Source of the DNA: Limnanthes douglasii subsp. nivea
Taxonomy: Eukaryota > Streptophyta > Magnoliopsida > Brassicales > Limnanthaceae
Assembly (NCBI GenBank): GCA_036936605.1
Contig: JAUPFV010000004.1
Coordinates: 285,552,009 to 285,616,008, forward strand
Direction: 5' to 3'
DNA: 64,000 bases
Part shown: positions 44,011 to 53,470 of the stretch, one piece after another
Layout: each line of letters starts with the position of its first letter
Position numbering within the stretch: the first letter of the stretch is position 1
Program-made: the position numbers and the translations under genes
Notes under the pieces: generated by a model
Databases searched by the model: none
Told to the model about the DNA's origin: nothing
What the model saw: the letters and a program-made list of their open reading frames with translations, nothing else

Positions 44011-46353
44011 ATGAATCCGGATAATCCAGAGCTTCCACCAGCTTTGCTCGAAGTGGTGGAAGAGAACGATGAATATACTGTCCAGGAGCGTGACAGGTTG
44101 AGGGTTGAAATAGAAGCTCTGAGGGCTGAAAAGGCCAAGATGGGCGTAAAGGAGAAATCCAAAACATCAGCTACTCATCGCTCTGATAACCCTCGAGAGC
44201 ATGAGGCTTCAAAGACTCATGTGAGCACTAAAAAGACACATGCCAGTTCTAAAAAGTCTCACCGGTCCAAGCCTGTGGAGAGTTCTGACTCAAGTTCAGA
44301 ATCTTCGGACAGCTCTTCGGACAGTGAGGGGAATGAAAAGTCCTTGTCCTCCAGCAGTGACGAAGGGCGAACCAGGAAAAAACAAAAGCAAGTTAAAAAG
44401 TATTCCAGAAAAAGAGACCATCATGGAAGAATGAAAAGGCACATTGGGAAAGGATCATCTCACAGCCGGAGACATATAGACCGGATGCTGATGGATCCAT
44501 TTGCCTTCCATGATGAGCCAGGTATCTTTGCAACACCTAATGAGGATACCGTGTTCAGTCGTGGAAGGAATTGGAGGCAGTCTCCACTGTCTTCTAAAAT
44601 CCTATCCGGGAACCTCCCCAAGAGGTTTGACAGCACAAAGATGGAGAAGTACGACGGCAGTACTGATCCGGACAATCATCTGGAGCAATTCAAGAACTTC
44701 ATGATGAACTTTGATGATGATGATAAACTACTCTGCAGGGCATTCTCCCAGTCCTTTACGGGGAGTGCTCTGAAGTGGTATAACAGCCTTCCTCAGGGCT
44801 GTATCAGAGACTTTGATACCTTCTGGGTGGCCTTTCGAAGGCAATTTGTGGGGAGTAAGGAGCTCAAGGGCAATGGAGATACCATAATCCATTGTTCCCA
44901 AGAGCCAAATGAATCGTTAAAAGAATACATAAGTCGTTTTGTGAACACAAAGAACGGGCTGGCTGATTGTTTTGAACAAGTGGCAATAGCATCCCTGAGA
45001 CAGGGTTTGAACCCGGGCAACCTGGCCGATTCAGTAACAAGGAAGAAAGCCATGACCTGGGGTGGATTGCTGAATCAAGTCGGCAAGCAAATAAATGTTG
45101 ATGAAACAAAAAAGACCAGGGTGCACAGGCAGGTGAGATCCACCCCGGTGACACCAACTCCCAATCCAAACCAGTCCGGCAACAAAGCTAGAGAAACCGT
45201 TCAGGGGCATGGAAGAGGAAAAGCTCAGTCTCAACCAGCTGCTCCTGCACAAAGTCAACAGTCTAGAAACAAAAGGGGGCCGTGGGTCCAACCGGAGTGG
45301 TTTGCAGAGCTCAAAGAAAGTGTGGCAACCATTTTCGAGAAAACTAAAGATGAAGTACACTACCGGAGACCGGCAACCTTGCAGTCTCCCAGAGAACACC
45401 GAAACAGTTCTTTTTGTCAATATCACAATGATATTGGCCATACTACTGATGATTGTATAGCCTTGAAACAAGAGGTTCAGAACTTGATTGAAAGAGGGAA
45501 ACTGGGTGCATATGTCAAAAGAAGAGGAGGCAACAGGCGTCACAACACTCACCGGGCTGGTCCGGTCAATGCTGCCCCAGAAGGGGCTATGGTAATCGTT
45601 GAAAGGTTTGATGTGGAATCTGAATACTTGGATCCTGATCCAACAAGGAACAGAGTGGGTACAATAGAGGAGCGTTCCAGGTCGGTCTCCGGGCTCATTA
45701 AATTTTTTGAGTCCTTGACAATTTTCGGAGGGGACACTGTAACGGCTCCTACCACTTCATCAAGAAAAAGGCATGTACATAATTTGGCAACCCAGCTAGA
45801 GGGGGGGATGACCTCTTATCAGTCGTCGAATTTATTCCCATTCATTGTCTTTGATGGGGATGATTTGAGAGACATTGCTGGCCCTCATGAAGATGCTGTT
45901 GTCATAGGAGCATCGATAGGGGGCAATGAGATAAGGCGAATCCTGGTAGATACTGGGAGCTCTGCCAATATCCTTTTCCTAGATACTTACAAGAAAATGA
46001 AAAATCCAGCTGTGATTCAAAAGTCAGACAGATCAATTGTAGGCTTCACGGGCAGCTCAGCCGATGTAATCGGTGAGTTCGAAGAAGAAGTATTGTTGGG
46101 CAGAGGCCCTTTCAAGAAAACAGTCCGAATACTTTTCATTGTGGTGGATTGTCCCACTTGCTATAATGCTATTCTAGGGAGATCTTGGCTCTCTAGGATG
46201 CATGCAGTAGCTTCGACAGTCCATCAGTGTTTAAAATATGCTGTTCAGGGGCAGGTTGGGGTTGTCCGGAGCAGTCAAAAAGTTGCAAGAGAATGCTATG
46301 CCACTGCCTTGGCTCCACGAACGCTGGGGACAGTCCGTATGAATGACCAATAG
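44011..46353 (+). CDS. Gag-protease polyprotein
   Basis: 780 residues from the first ATG after a 73-nt leader. Residues 1-200 are charged and contain a Ser/Asp-rich stretch (about 85-120) and basic runs. The retrotransposon gag domain is at about 208-345 (KYDGSTDPDNHLEQFKNFMM, ALKWYNSLPQG). A zinc knuckle of the C-x2-H-x4-H-x4-C form is at 469-482 (CQYHNDIGHTTDDC), and an aspartic protease at about 620-760 has its DTGSS active site at 647-651 and AILGRSWLSRM downstream. The frame ends at TAG 46351-46353 but continues open in the same frame into pol. Gag forms the particle and the protease matures it. Confidence 0.95.
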   Translation: MNPDNPELPPALLEVVEENDEYTVQERDRLRVEIEALRAEKAKMGVKEKSKTSATHRSDNPREHEASKTHVSTKKTHASSKKSHRSKPVESSDSSSESSDSSSDSEGNEKSLSSSSDEGRTRKKQKQVKKYSRKRDHHGRMKRHIGKGSSHSRRHIDRMLMDPFAFHDEPGIFATPNEDTVFSRGRNWRQSPLSSKILSGNLPKRFDSTKMEKYDGSTDPDNHLEQFKNFMMNFDDDDKLLCRAFSQSFTGSALKWYNSLPQGCIRDFDTFWVAFRRQFVGSKELKGNGDTIIHCSQEPNESLKEYISRFVNTKNGLADCFEQVAIASLRQGLNPGNLADSVTRKKAMTWGGLLNQVGKQINVDETKKTRVHRQVRSTPVTPTPNPNQSGNKARETVQGHGRGKAQSQPAAPAQSQQSRNKRGPWVQPEWFAELKESVATIFEKTKDEVHYRRPATLQSPREHRNSSFCQYHNDIGHTTDDCIALKQEVQNLIERGKLGAYVKRRGGNRRHNTHRAGPVNAAPEGAMVIVERFDVESEYLDPDPTRNRVGTIEERSRSVSGLIKFFESLTIFGGDTVTAPTTSSRKRHVHNLATQLEGGMTSYQSSNLFPFIVFDGDDLRDIAGPHEDAVVIGASIGGNEIRRILVDTGSSANILFLDTYKKMKNPAVIQKSDRSIVGFTGSSADVIGEFEEEVLLGRGPFKKTVRILFIVVDCPTCYNAILGRSWLSRMHAVASTVHQCLKYAVQGQVGVVRSSQKVARECYATALAPRTLGTVRMNDQ

Positions 46354-46410
46354 CAGTTTGAGGGCCTTTCTGGGGGTGAGGGTGAAATTGATGACCCCAG
46401 GGAGACCCCC
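46345..46410 (+). promoter_or_regulatory. Candidate readthrough signal at the gag-pol stop
   Basis: The stop context is CAA TAG CAG TTT. The tobamovirus leaky-stop consensus is TAG CAR YYA, so five of six downstream positions fit, with the last base T instead of A. Sixteen bases after the stop, CTGGGGGT (46370-46377) can pair with ACCCCAG (46394-46400, one bulge) or its GGGGGT with ACCCCC (46405-46410). Readthrough is inferred, not shown. Confidence 0.5.
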
Positions 46411-49400
46411 GGAGTGTTGATCCCAGTTGAGGAGGTTGAGACACACTGCTTAGAAGAAGGGAAATTTGTCAAGATAGGGTCCAAAATGCCACAAGTGTTG
46501 AAAGAAGAAATGTTAAAATTCTTAAAAGACCATCAGCATGTCTTTGCTTGGTGCAATGCTGATGTTACTGGAGTTCCATCAGAGGTGATTTCCCATCACC
46601 TATCTGTCCGGAGAGATGTGGCACCTGTGGTGCAGAAGAGGAGAGCTTTTTCAAAAGAAAAGGCTGATGTCATTGTACAAGAGGTTGACAGACTCACAAA
46701 GATGGGGCACATTAAAGAATCTCAGTACCCTTTGTGGACTGCCAATCCAGTCTTGGTAAAAAAGAAGAACGGTAAATGGCGAATGTGCATTGACTTCACA
46801 GATCTCAATCGAGCTTGCCCAAAAGACTTGTATCCGGTTCCCCGGATAGATCAGCTGGTAGATTCTACTTCTGGGAACAAGCTGCTCTCCTTTATGGATG
46901 CTTTCTCCGGGTACAATCAGATCCAGGTGGATCCCAGGGATCAAGAGCATACCACTTTTGTTACTGATAGAGGATTACACTGCTACAAGGTGATGCCCTT
47001 TGGTTTGAAGAATGCTGGGGCTACTTATCAAAGGTTAGTCAATAAAGCCTTTGCTGATCAAATTGGAAGAAATATGGAGGTTTACATTGACGATATGATG
47101 GTGAAAAGTGTGGATGAGCAGCTGCACTTGTCCGACCTCCAGGAGACTTTTGCCAACCTGGCCAAGGTAAATTTAAAGTTAAATCCTGAAAAATGTGTGT
47201 TCGGAGTGCAGTCCGGGAAGTTCTTAGGGTACATTATAAGTGAGCATGGAATCCAGCCCGACCCGGACCAACTCAATGCTTTGTTTCAAATGGAGCCTCC
47301 TCGAAACATTAAAGAAGTGCAACGGTTAACGGGGAGGTTAGCAGCTTTGAACAGGTTCATCTCTAGGTCTTCGGACAGATGTGCTCCTTTCTTTCAAACT
47401 TTGAAAGGTGCAAAGGGGTTTGAGTGGACACCACAGTGTGATGAGGCGTTCAATGAAATTAAGAAGCATCTGTCCTCTCCGAAGACTTTATTCAAACCAA
47501 TCGATGGGGAGACTCTATTTGTGTATCTGGCTGTTTCAAGTTGTGCCATCAGTGTTGTGTTAGTTAGAGAGGTTGATGGGTATCCTCACCCAGTATACTA
47601 CATCAGCAAAAGCCTGATTGAGGCTGAACGCCGTTACTTGAAACTCGAGAAACTAGCATTGGCCTTGGTGATAGCTGCGAGAAAGATGAGGCCTTATTTT
47701 CAGGCTCATCCTATCGTTGTCCGGACATCCTTCCCTTTAAAGAATGTCCTTCAAAAAGCAGACATTTCAAGCAGAATGACAAAGTGGTCAGTAGAGTTGG
47801 GGGACTTCGACATAGACTTTGCTCCTCGAACAGTAGTAAAAGCTCAAGCTGTGGCGGATTTTCTGGTCGAATTCCATTCCGATAGGGACTCAGAGCAATC
47901 TGTTGATTCAAAAGACAAAAAAGTGTGGATTGTCCGAACAGATGGAGGATCCAGTGCCATAGGATCTGGGGCAGGAATATGTCTTACCTCTCCTTATGGG
48001 GACAACATGTTTCAAGCTATTTGTTTTGCTTTCAGGGCGTCCAATAATGAGTCCGAGTACGAAGCAGCTATAGCTGGATTAAAATTGGCTTACATCTGTG
48101 GAGCAAAAAGGGTCAAGCTGCTAAGTGACTCCCAATTGCTTGTCCACCATGCCTTGGGCCTATCAGAAGCTAGAAAAGAACAGTTAATCAAGTATTTACT
48201 TCTCTTAAAAAATGAAGCAATGAAGTTTAAAGCTGTTGTCTATGAGCATATTCCCCGGGCAGAGAATGAATTGGCAGACTCATTGGCAACAATAGCATAC
48301 ACGGAATCCTATCCATGGATCCATGTGCTTGAAAGTCCTTCTATTCAACTTAATGAAGGGAAGAAAGAGGAAGTCTTTGAAATACAAGTAAATCAGCCTC
48401 AGGATTGGAGGTCTCCTCTTATCCGATATCTGTCCGATGGCGTCGTACCCTTGGTTAAATCACAAGCCAGAACGTTAAAACACAAGGCTCATGGTTTCAT
48501 CATGATTAGAGAGGTCTTGTACAAGAAATCCTATAGCAAACCTCTCCTACGCTGTTTAGGAGATCATGAGTCACAAATGGTTCTCTCCGAATTACATGAT
48601 GGTGAGGGATCAGCACATTGTGGATTTAGAGCATTAACAAGAAGAGTGCTTCTCTCCGGATATTATTGGCCATCAATAATGAAAGATGCTAAGGAGTTGA
48701 TGAGAAGGTGTGACCCATGTCAGAGGTACAGTAATGAAATTCATGTGCCAGCCATTCCTTTGGAGTCAATTTCTGAGCCTATCCCCTTTGCTCGATGGGG
48801 ATTAGACTTAATTGGACCTCTTCCTATGGCGTCCGGAGGGCGTAAAACCATAATCGTAGCCATTGACTACTTCTCGAAATGGATAGAAGCAGCCCCCTTG
48901 GCAGGGACAACATCGAAGGCTGTTATAAAATTCATTCTATCCAACATATGTTGCAGATTTGGTGTCCCTCAGAGAATAACAACAGATAATGGGCCACAGT
49001 TTGACAACAGAGAAATGGAGAGCTTCTGTGCCTCAAGGGGTATTCAGCACTGCTTTTCTTCACCATTCCACCCACAAGCCAATGGGCAAGTTGAGGTGGC
49101 TAATAGAACAATACTGTCCGGCTTAAAGAAAAATCTGGAAGGGGCTGCTGGGAAGTGGCCTAGTTATTTACAAGAAGTCTTGTGGGCCTACCGGACAACG
49201 CCTGGGGCTGCCACACAAGAATCACCTTTTGCCTTGGTCTATGGGATGGATGCAGTAGCTCCCATAGAGAAGACACTCCCCTCTTTTCGTGTTCATAACT
49301 TCTCCGGACAGGCTAATGAAATAGCAATCAGAAATCAGCTTGATTTGATTGAAGAAAGGCGAGTAAAAGCTCATCTTAGAATGGCACACTATCAGGGCTT

Positions 49401-49641
49401 GATGAGAAGCAGGTTTGCCTCCAAGGTTAAAAGAAGGGACTTTCAACCAGGAGATAAAGTATTGAGGAAAGTTTTCTTGCATACCAAGGAAAAACTCTTC
49501 GGAAAGCTGGCCCCAACTTGGGAGGGTCCGTATACTGTGGTTGAAAAAATCAAGCCTGGCACATACTGGCTGGAAGACAAAGATAGCAGGGTTTTAACTC
49601 ACCCTTGGAATATTGAACACCTTCGAATGTATTTGGAATAA
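46354..49641 (+). CDS. Pol: reverse transcriptase, two RNase H domains, integrase
   Basis: The frame is continuous with gag-protease across the TAG; no ATG lies near its start, so translation must come through the stop, by splicing or by an unseen start. Numbering from the first codon at 46414: RT about 65-250 with MPFGLKNAGATYQRLVNK and YIDD at 224-227; a retroviral-type RNase H relic about 365-485; a second, archaeal-type RNase H about 505-630 with Asp510 in RTDGGSS and Glu in NESEYEAA; the integrase zinc-binding region HDGEGSAH...CDPC; and the integrase core with Asp798, Asp858 and Glu894 (D,D-35-E). No chromodomain is visible, as expected for the Tat lineage. All catalytic residues checked are present. 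Confidence 0.95.
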   Translation, partial: QFEGLSGGEGEIDDPRETPGVLIPVEEVETHCLEEGKFVKIGSKMPQVLKEEMLKFLKDHQHVFAWCNADVTGVPSEVISHHLSVRRDVAPVVQKRRAFSKEKADVIVQEVDRLTKMGHIKESQYPLWTANPVLVKKKNGKWRMCIDFTDLNRACPKDLYPVPRIDQLVDSTSGNKLLSFMDAFSGYNQIQVDPRDQEHTTFVTDRGLHCYKVMPFGLKNAGATYQRLVNKAFADQIGRNMEVYIDDMMVKSVDEQLHLSDLQETFANLAKVNLKLNPEKCVFGVQSGKFLGYIISEHGIQPDPDQLNALFQMEPPRNIKEVQRLTGRLAALNRFISRSSDRCAPFFQTLKGAKGFEWTPQCDEAFNEIKKHLSSPKTLFKPIDGETLFVYLAVSSCAISVVLVREVDGYPHPVYYISKSLIEAERRYLKLEKLALALVIAARKMRPYFQAHPIVVRTSFPLKNVLQKADISSRMTKWSVELGDFDIDFAPRTVVKAQAVADFLVEFHSDRDSEQSVDSKDKKVWIVRTDGGSSAIGSGAGICLTSPYGDNMFQAICFAFRASNNESEYEAAIAGLKLAYICGAKRVKLLSDSQLLVHHALGLSEARKEQLIKYLLLLKNEAMKFKAVVYEHIPRAENELADSLATIAYTESYPWIHVLESPSIQLNEGKKEEVFEIQVNQPQDWRSPLIRYLSDGVVPLVKSQARTLKHKAHGFIMIREVLYKKSYSKPLLRCLGDHESQMVLSELHDGEGSAHCGFRALTRRVLLSGYYWPSIMKDAKELMRRCDPCQRYSNEIHVPAIPLESISEPIPFARWGLDLIGPLPMASGGRKTIIVAIDYFSKWIEAAPLAGTTSKAVIKFILSNICCRFGVPQRITTDNGPQFDNREMESFCASRGIQHCFSSPFHPQANGQVEVANRTILSGLKKNLEGAAGKWPSYLQEVLWAYRTTPGAATQESPFALVYGMDAVAPIEKTLPSFRVHNFSGQANEIAIRNQLDLIEERRVKAHLRMAHYQGLMRSRFASKVKRRDFQPGDKVLRKVFLHTKEKLFGKLAPTWEGPYTVVEKIKPGTYWLEDKDSRVLTHPWNIEHLRMYLE

Positions 49642-50083
49642 AACTTATGTAAATATTTACTTGTTTAAACATCCATGTAAATATTTGGGGGCATACCACT
49701 ACCTCTCTCTGGCGCCACGGAGAGCTTTAAATGAAACTTGGAGCTTTTTTGTGTAAATCTTCTAAGTTTTTTCAAAATTCTGTTGATTGCCATACTACCC
49801 GAACTGAAAGATCTAAGGGCTACTTAAATTCTAGCCAGAGAAATTAAACACTCTCACAATACAAAATATTTAAACAGACTATGGAATAAGAGAAAAGTTG
49901 TGCAAGATAAAACGTTCATCCAATAAAATTAAAGTTGCCTTGGCCTCCCAAGGACTTTTTAAACAAGTTTAAACACAATACCAAAATCTGTCCGGTCAAA
50001 ACGGACAGCATCACAAAAAAAGGGTGCCTTGGCCTTCCAAGGACTTTGGTCCGAAACAGAAAGTAAACAGAATAAATTACCAA
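49642..50083. other. Spacer between pol and the antisense gene
   Basis: Non-coding, with the two genes converging on it. It should hold both 3' ends. CTTGGCC..CCAAGGACTTT occurs twice (about 49936-49960 and 50022-50047), a small direct duplication. Confidence 0.6.
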
Positions 50084-53044
50084 CTAAGGTTGAGCCTTTG
50101 AAGATGGCTCACCCTCATCTGTTCCCTTGGTCTTAACATCGCTTTTTTCCTCAATGACCTTCTTTCCTTTGGGGTCAGCCTCTTCTTCACCCGGACTCTC
50201 TCCGGTTTCCTCCTCGTCACCAGATGAGGATATGTCAGTATACCCTTCATCAACCATGGTCCAATATGGGAGATCGTCATCATCCACGTAACGCCATAAG
50301 TCCCCAAGTCTCCTCTTCGGGAACTTCTCATGAAATAAAAGGACCATGTCGGACTTCACCTTCTCAATCAATAATTCCTCACTCCGTATCATCTCCTTGG
50401 CATAAGCATTGATTTTGGCCTTGATCATGGCCTCTTGATCCTTCACCAGGGCAGCTTTCTCACCAACAGCCTGAGTCACTGCATTCTCCAAAGCAAGTTT
50501 GTCAGTAGTCAGATTGGTGACAATCTTCTCTTTTGCTGCAGTCTCATCTTTTGAGGTTTTCAAGTCCTTCTCCAACTCGGACAGCTTAGCCCAGAGATCT
50601 TCTAGGGTTTTCTCTAAAGAGGCAACTTTTGTGTTGCTTTCCTTTTTACTCTTCTTCGGCTGTTCGTTTGACTCCTTAAGCAAGTCAACCTGGGTAGTGG
50701 CACCCCGGAGGTCATCGGACAGTTTCTCCTTCTCAGACTTAAGCTCCTTAATGGTTTCTGCCTGACTCCGGACTTGCCTTTCCAGGGTGAGCACAGGTTG
50801 CACGTTGCTAAGGAGGGAGTGAGCTATAATGTCCCTTTCGCTGGAAACCAAGAAAGTCTTGCCATTAAAGTTCACTGTGTTGGAACTACTTGGAGGAACG
50901 TATGGCCCAGCAAACTCATCTCTTGACAGACCAAGAAAGTAATCACCTAGTGGACCCAGGCCGGTGACATCCACTTCGTCCATATTGATCTCTCCCCTTT
51001 CAATCTCATCAGTATGGAGTTCCCTTGGAATCCCTTCGTTAAGATTTTCTGGGATCTCTTCAGCTAATGTAGGATCAATTGGGAAAATGGGCTCCGGATC
51101 CCGGACAGCGAATTCTTCTTCTTGAGAAGTCTTCTTCTTTTTTACTTCTCTGTCAGCACTATCGCTTGCTTGCTTGCGAGTTCGTTTGGAGGCCCTTAGA
51201 GGTTTTGAGGGAGTCTCTCCGTGTCTCTTACTTTCCACTTCTACTACTTGTAGAAGGTTTGCATCAACTTGAGCTGGGACTGGCACCTCTGTGTCAGTTA
51301 GAGCCTTTTTCTCCGTATCCACTGCCGTTTTCCTCCCTTTCTTCTTCTGGCCCTTCATTTTACTTGGGGCTTTGGCCCGGAGAGGGAGGAAAAGGGTCCC
51401 ATCTAGCTCGTGAGACCTTCTCAGCACTATGTCATCATCAGGAGGGGTGGAGAACTCCTCCCACGTTAAATCCCTCCGACCTGTGGTGTTCCACAGGTGA
51501 GATCTGGCTAAATTTCCCGGAGTGAAAGCCTTGTGAAACCGGTTCTCCCAGTTCTCTGTGGCCCATGCGTTTATCTTGCCACAGGTAACCTGTCCGGCTT
51601 TCGTATAGTCTCCGAACTCTTTTGGCAGTTCTGACAAAACAAAAGAATAGTTAGTTAGTGAAAACTTAATGAAGGGAAGATTCGAACAGAAACTTAAAAG
51701 AAAGAACTTACGATCACTTCTCCATCTACTTCGAAGAAGGCTAGGATTCTCCCCGACTTTAATCTTTTTACCATTCTCCCATGAGCCACTTATAAACAAG
51801 AATTGACTCCTCCATTTATTCTCCGACTCCAGGAGATCATCAACGGCTTTCAGGTTGTTCCCCATATTAAAGTGATAAAAAGGGAACTGGTGGTGTTTGC
51901 ACAGACTGGCAACAGCAGCGAACTCTTCCATTGGAAGAGGAATTCCGGACAGCCTGGATGCCATAATGCATGACATCAAGGTGTACCATCCGTTGGGGCT
52001 CAGCTGCGAAGGACATAGCTTGACTAAATGGAAATAGCGCACTATCTCCGGATCCAATGGGAACCTGAGTCCCCAATTGAACAGTTCTGTAAAAAATATA
52101 ATCTCATTCCTCTTACAATCCATCGGGGTCTCCGGATCGATGGGAATTCGGATCTTTACGTTTTCAGGGATCCCCCACTTAGTGCGAAGCCGTCCCAAGT
52201 CTCTAGTATGAATAAACATGTACTTGGTTTTTAACAAAGATAAGAGATACTTAAATTCTACCTTGTGAAAGCAGGGCCCAACTTTCCCTTCAAGGCTCTC
52301 CGGCAGATCCGGACGGCTCAGGTACAAATCCTCTTTGCCTTTCTTGGCAACCACTATTGCAGTTTCAGCTTGTCCGGAAGACTCGGACTCAAACCTAACC
52401 TCCTCAGTGGAGTCTTCCATCCTCTCCTCCATTACTGTTGGGGGAGCTTCTGCAGAAACAGCCCGGGGAGGGATGAAGCTTGGTACAGCTGATCCTCCGG
52501 ACTGGCGGCTCGTTGTATGCTTCTGAGTTCTCACCTCAGCTTGAGTTTCTGAGGTCGAAGTTTCCTTAGGAGGTAGTGGACTGCTAGCCTCCGGACCAAC
52601 CGGCCTCTCCCGGAGGGATCTAACAGTTGTCCCGGACCCCGACTCACTGGTATTTTTTGAGGAGAGTCCCTTAACCAGTCTACTTGGTCTTTTCATAATA
52701 AGCTTGTCTGGAGAATGATCGGAGTCGGACCCCATAGCAATGAAAGTATTTTTCTTTCTAACACTTGTAACAACGACCCCCGGTTCGACAGTGGGGATTG
52801 ACTCTTGGACTGATGAGCCAGAAACTATTGGGGAGAGTGTTGATTGAAAGAGTCTTCTAGGTTTCGTACCTTTCGAAGACGACGAACCTCTATCAGATTC
52901 TTCGATTGAAGGAGCTGGCTTTTCAACAGGCGACGCTGGAAGCCCCGCTGCAAGTCTCTTCTCTTTTTCAACCCTTTGAGCTTTTTCTAGTTCTGAAAGA
53001 TTGAGCCAGCCACCCTTGATTAAAGCTGTTCTTGCTGTGAACAT
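50084..53044 (-). CDS. Antisense accessory protein of the Tat element (gypsy-type transposon domain, coiled coil)
   Basis: Read uninterrupted this is 986 codons from ATG 53044; removal of an 81-nt intron (51631-51711) gives 959. The N-terminal 240 residues are Ser/Pro-rich and probably disordered. Residues about 250-445 form a globular part with FNWGLRFPLDPEIVRYFHLV and YTLMSCIMASRLSGIP, resembling the Pfam 'putative gypsy type transposon' domain. Basic stretches (KMKGQKKKGRK, KRTRKQASD, EVKKKK) could be nuclear signals. A coiled coil runs from about 745 to 895 and the C-terminus is acidic. Antisense ORFs are known from Retand and other Tat elements; their function is unknown. A decayed homologue lies at 20620-22490. 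Confidence 0.88.
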   Translation of the reverse strand: MFTARTALIKGGWLNLSELEKAQRVEKEKRLAAGLPASPVEKPAPSIEESDRGSSSSKGTKPRRLFQSTLSPIVSGSSVQESIPTVEPGVVVTSVRKKNTFIAMGSDSDHSPDKLIMKRPSRLVKGLSSKNTSESGSGTTVRSLRERPVGPEASSPLPPKETSTSETQAEVRTQKHTTSRQSGGSAVPSFIPPRAVSAEAPPTVMEERMEDSTEEVRFESESSGQAETAIVVAKKGKEDLYLSRPDLPESLEGKVGPCFHKVEFKYLLSLLKTKYMFIHTRDLGRLRTKWGIPENVKIRIPIDPETPMDCKRNEIIFFTELFNWGLRFPLDPEIVRYFHLVKLCPSQLSPNGWYTLMSCIMASRLSGIPLPMEEFAAVASLCKHHQFPFYHFNMGNNLKAVDDLLESENKWRSQFLFISGSWENGKKIKVGENPSLLRSRWRSDRKFFLLSFCSNLPFIKFSLTNYSFVLSELPKEFGDYTKAGQVTCGKINAWATENWENRFHKAFTPGNLARSHLWNTTGRRDLTWEEFSTPPDDDIVLRRSHELDGTLFLPLRAKAPSKMKGQKKKGRKTAVDTEKKALTDTEVPVPAQVDANLLQVVEVESKRHGETPSKPLRASKRTRKQASDSADREVKKKKTSQEEEFAVRDPEPIFPIDPTLAEEIPENLNEGIPRELHTDEIERGEINMDEVDVTGLGPLGDYFLGLSRDEFAGPYVPPSSSNTVNFNGKTFLVSSERDIIAHSLLSNVQPVLTLERQVRSQAETIKELKSEKEKLSDDLRGATTQVDLLKESNEQPKKSKKESNTKVASLEKTLEDLWAKLSELEKDLKTSKDETAAKEKIVTNLTTDKLALENAVTQAVGEKAALVKDQEAMIKAKINAYAKEMIRSEELLIEKVKSDMVLLFHEKFPKRRLGDLWRYVDDDDLPYWTMVDEGYTDISSSGDEEETGESPGEEEADPKGKKVIEEKSDVKTKGTDEGEPSSKAQP
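51631..51711 (-). other. Predicted 81-nt spliceosomal intron in the antisense gene
   Basis: On the minus strand the donor is GATC|GTAAGTTC and the acceptor is TTTTGTTTTGTCAG|AAC, both near-consensus, in a T-rich segment. Length is a multiple of three without stops, so both spliced and retained forms keep the frame. The insertion (phase 1) interrupts ...RSDR. In the homologue at 21279-21282 ...RSNR is followed by GTGAGTAC at the same phase and then an in-frame stop. Confidence 0.8.
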
Positions 53045-53130
53045 AAAACGATTAAGGAAATCTTAAGGTTTTAGAGAGATGAAGTTTTGAGTAAAATGGT
53101 AAAGTGAAAATGAGACTGTGAAAGATGAAT

Positions 53131-53140
53131 AGTATTTATA
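53131..53140 (-). promoter_or_regulatory. TATA box of the antisense gene
   Basis: The minus strand reads CACTATAAATACTATTC about 90 nt upstream of the ATG at 53044, leaving an expected 5' UTR of about 60 nt that is pyrimidine-rich and stop-containing. The box lies outside the LTR. Confidence 0.7.
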
Positions 53141-53456
53141 GTGAATGTAAAAAAGAGAGTTTGATTCCTAGGAGAATCCGAAAAGTTGGGCAATGATTAA
53201 AAAACGGCGCTGACGTCATCAATAGCATTTAAAGAAGTTACTTATTCGATAAAGTGGCGTAATTTTCAAGATGGAAAAACGGCTGAAGTGACCAACCAGG
53301 GTGTGACACGTGTCCCACTACCACTGACAAAGAACCGTTTGGAATTCGTAACGGTTGGGCTGTCCGGGTTTGACTCAACTCTCTTCGAATTGGAAAACCA
53401 CTTCTCCAATCAGACTGTTTTTTAGTTCTTTAACAAGGACACTTGTTCAAATACCT
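53141..53456. other. Region upstream of the antisense gene and before the polypurine tract
   Basis: Non-coding. It contains TGACGTCA-like TGACGTCATC near 53210 and CACGTGTCC (ACGT core, G-box-like) near 53309, both short plant promoter-type words that could belong to the antisense promoter. Confidence 0.4.
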
Positions 53457-53466
53457 AAAAAAGGGG
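53457..53466 (+). promoter_or_regulatory. Polypurine tract
   Basis: AAAAAAGGGG, four bases before the 3' LTR, is the expected primer for plus-strand DNA synthesis. Confidence 0.75.
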
Positions 53467-53470
53467 CTCC

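Noticed and set aside
45031..45552. 173-codon minus-strand open frame inside gag
   Set aside because: Antisense shadow of the gag frame, with no start context or domain; unlike the real antisense gene it has no promoter and no counterpart in the old element that I can see.
46320..46420. An Ogre-like intron that would remove the gag-pol stop
   Set aside because: A GTATGA donor-like word lies upstream (about 46336), but I found no convincing T-rich acceptor downstream before the RT; not annotated, though kept as the alternative to readthrough.
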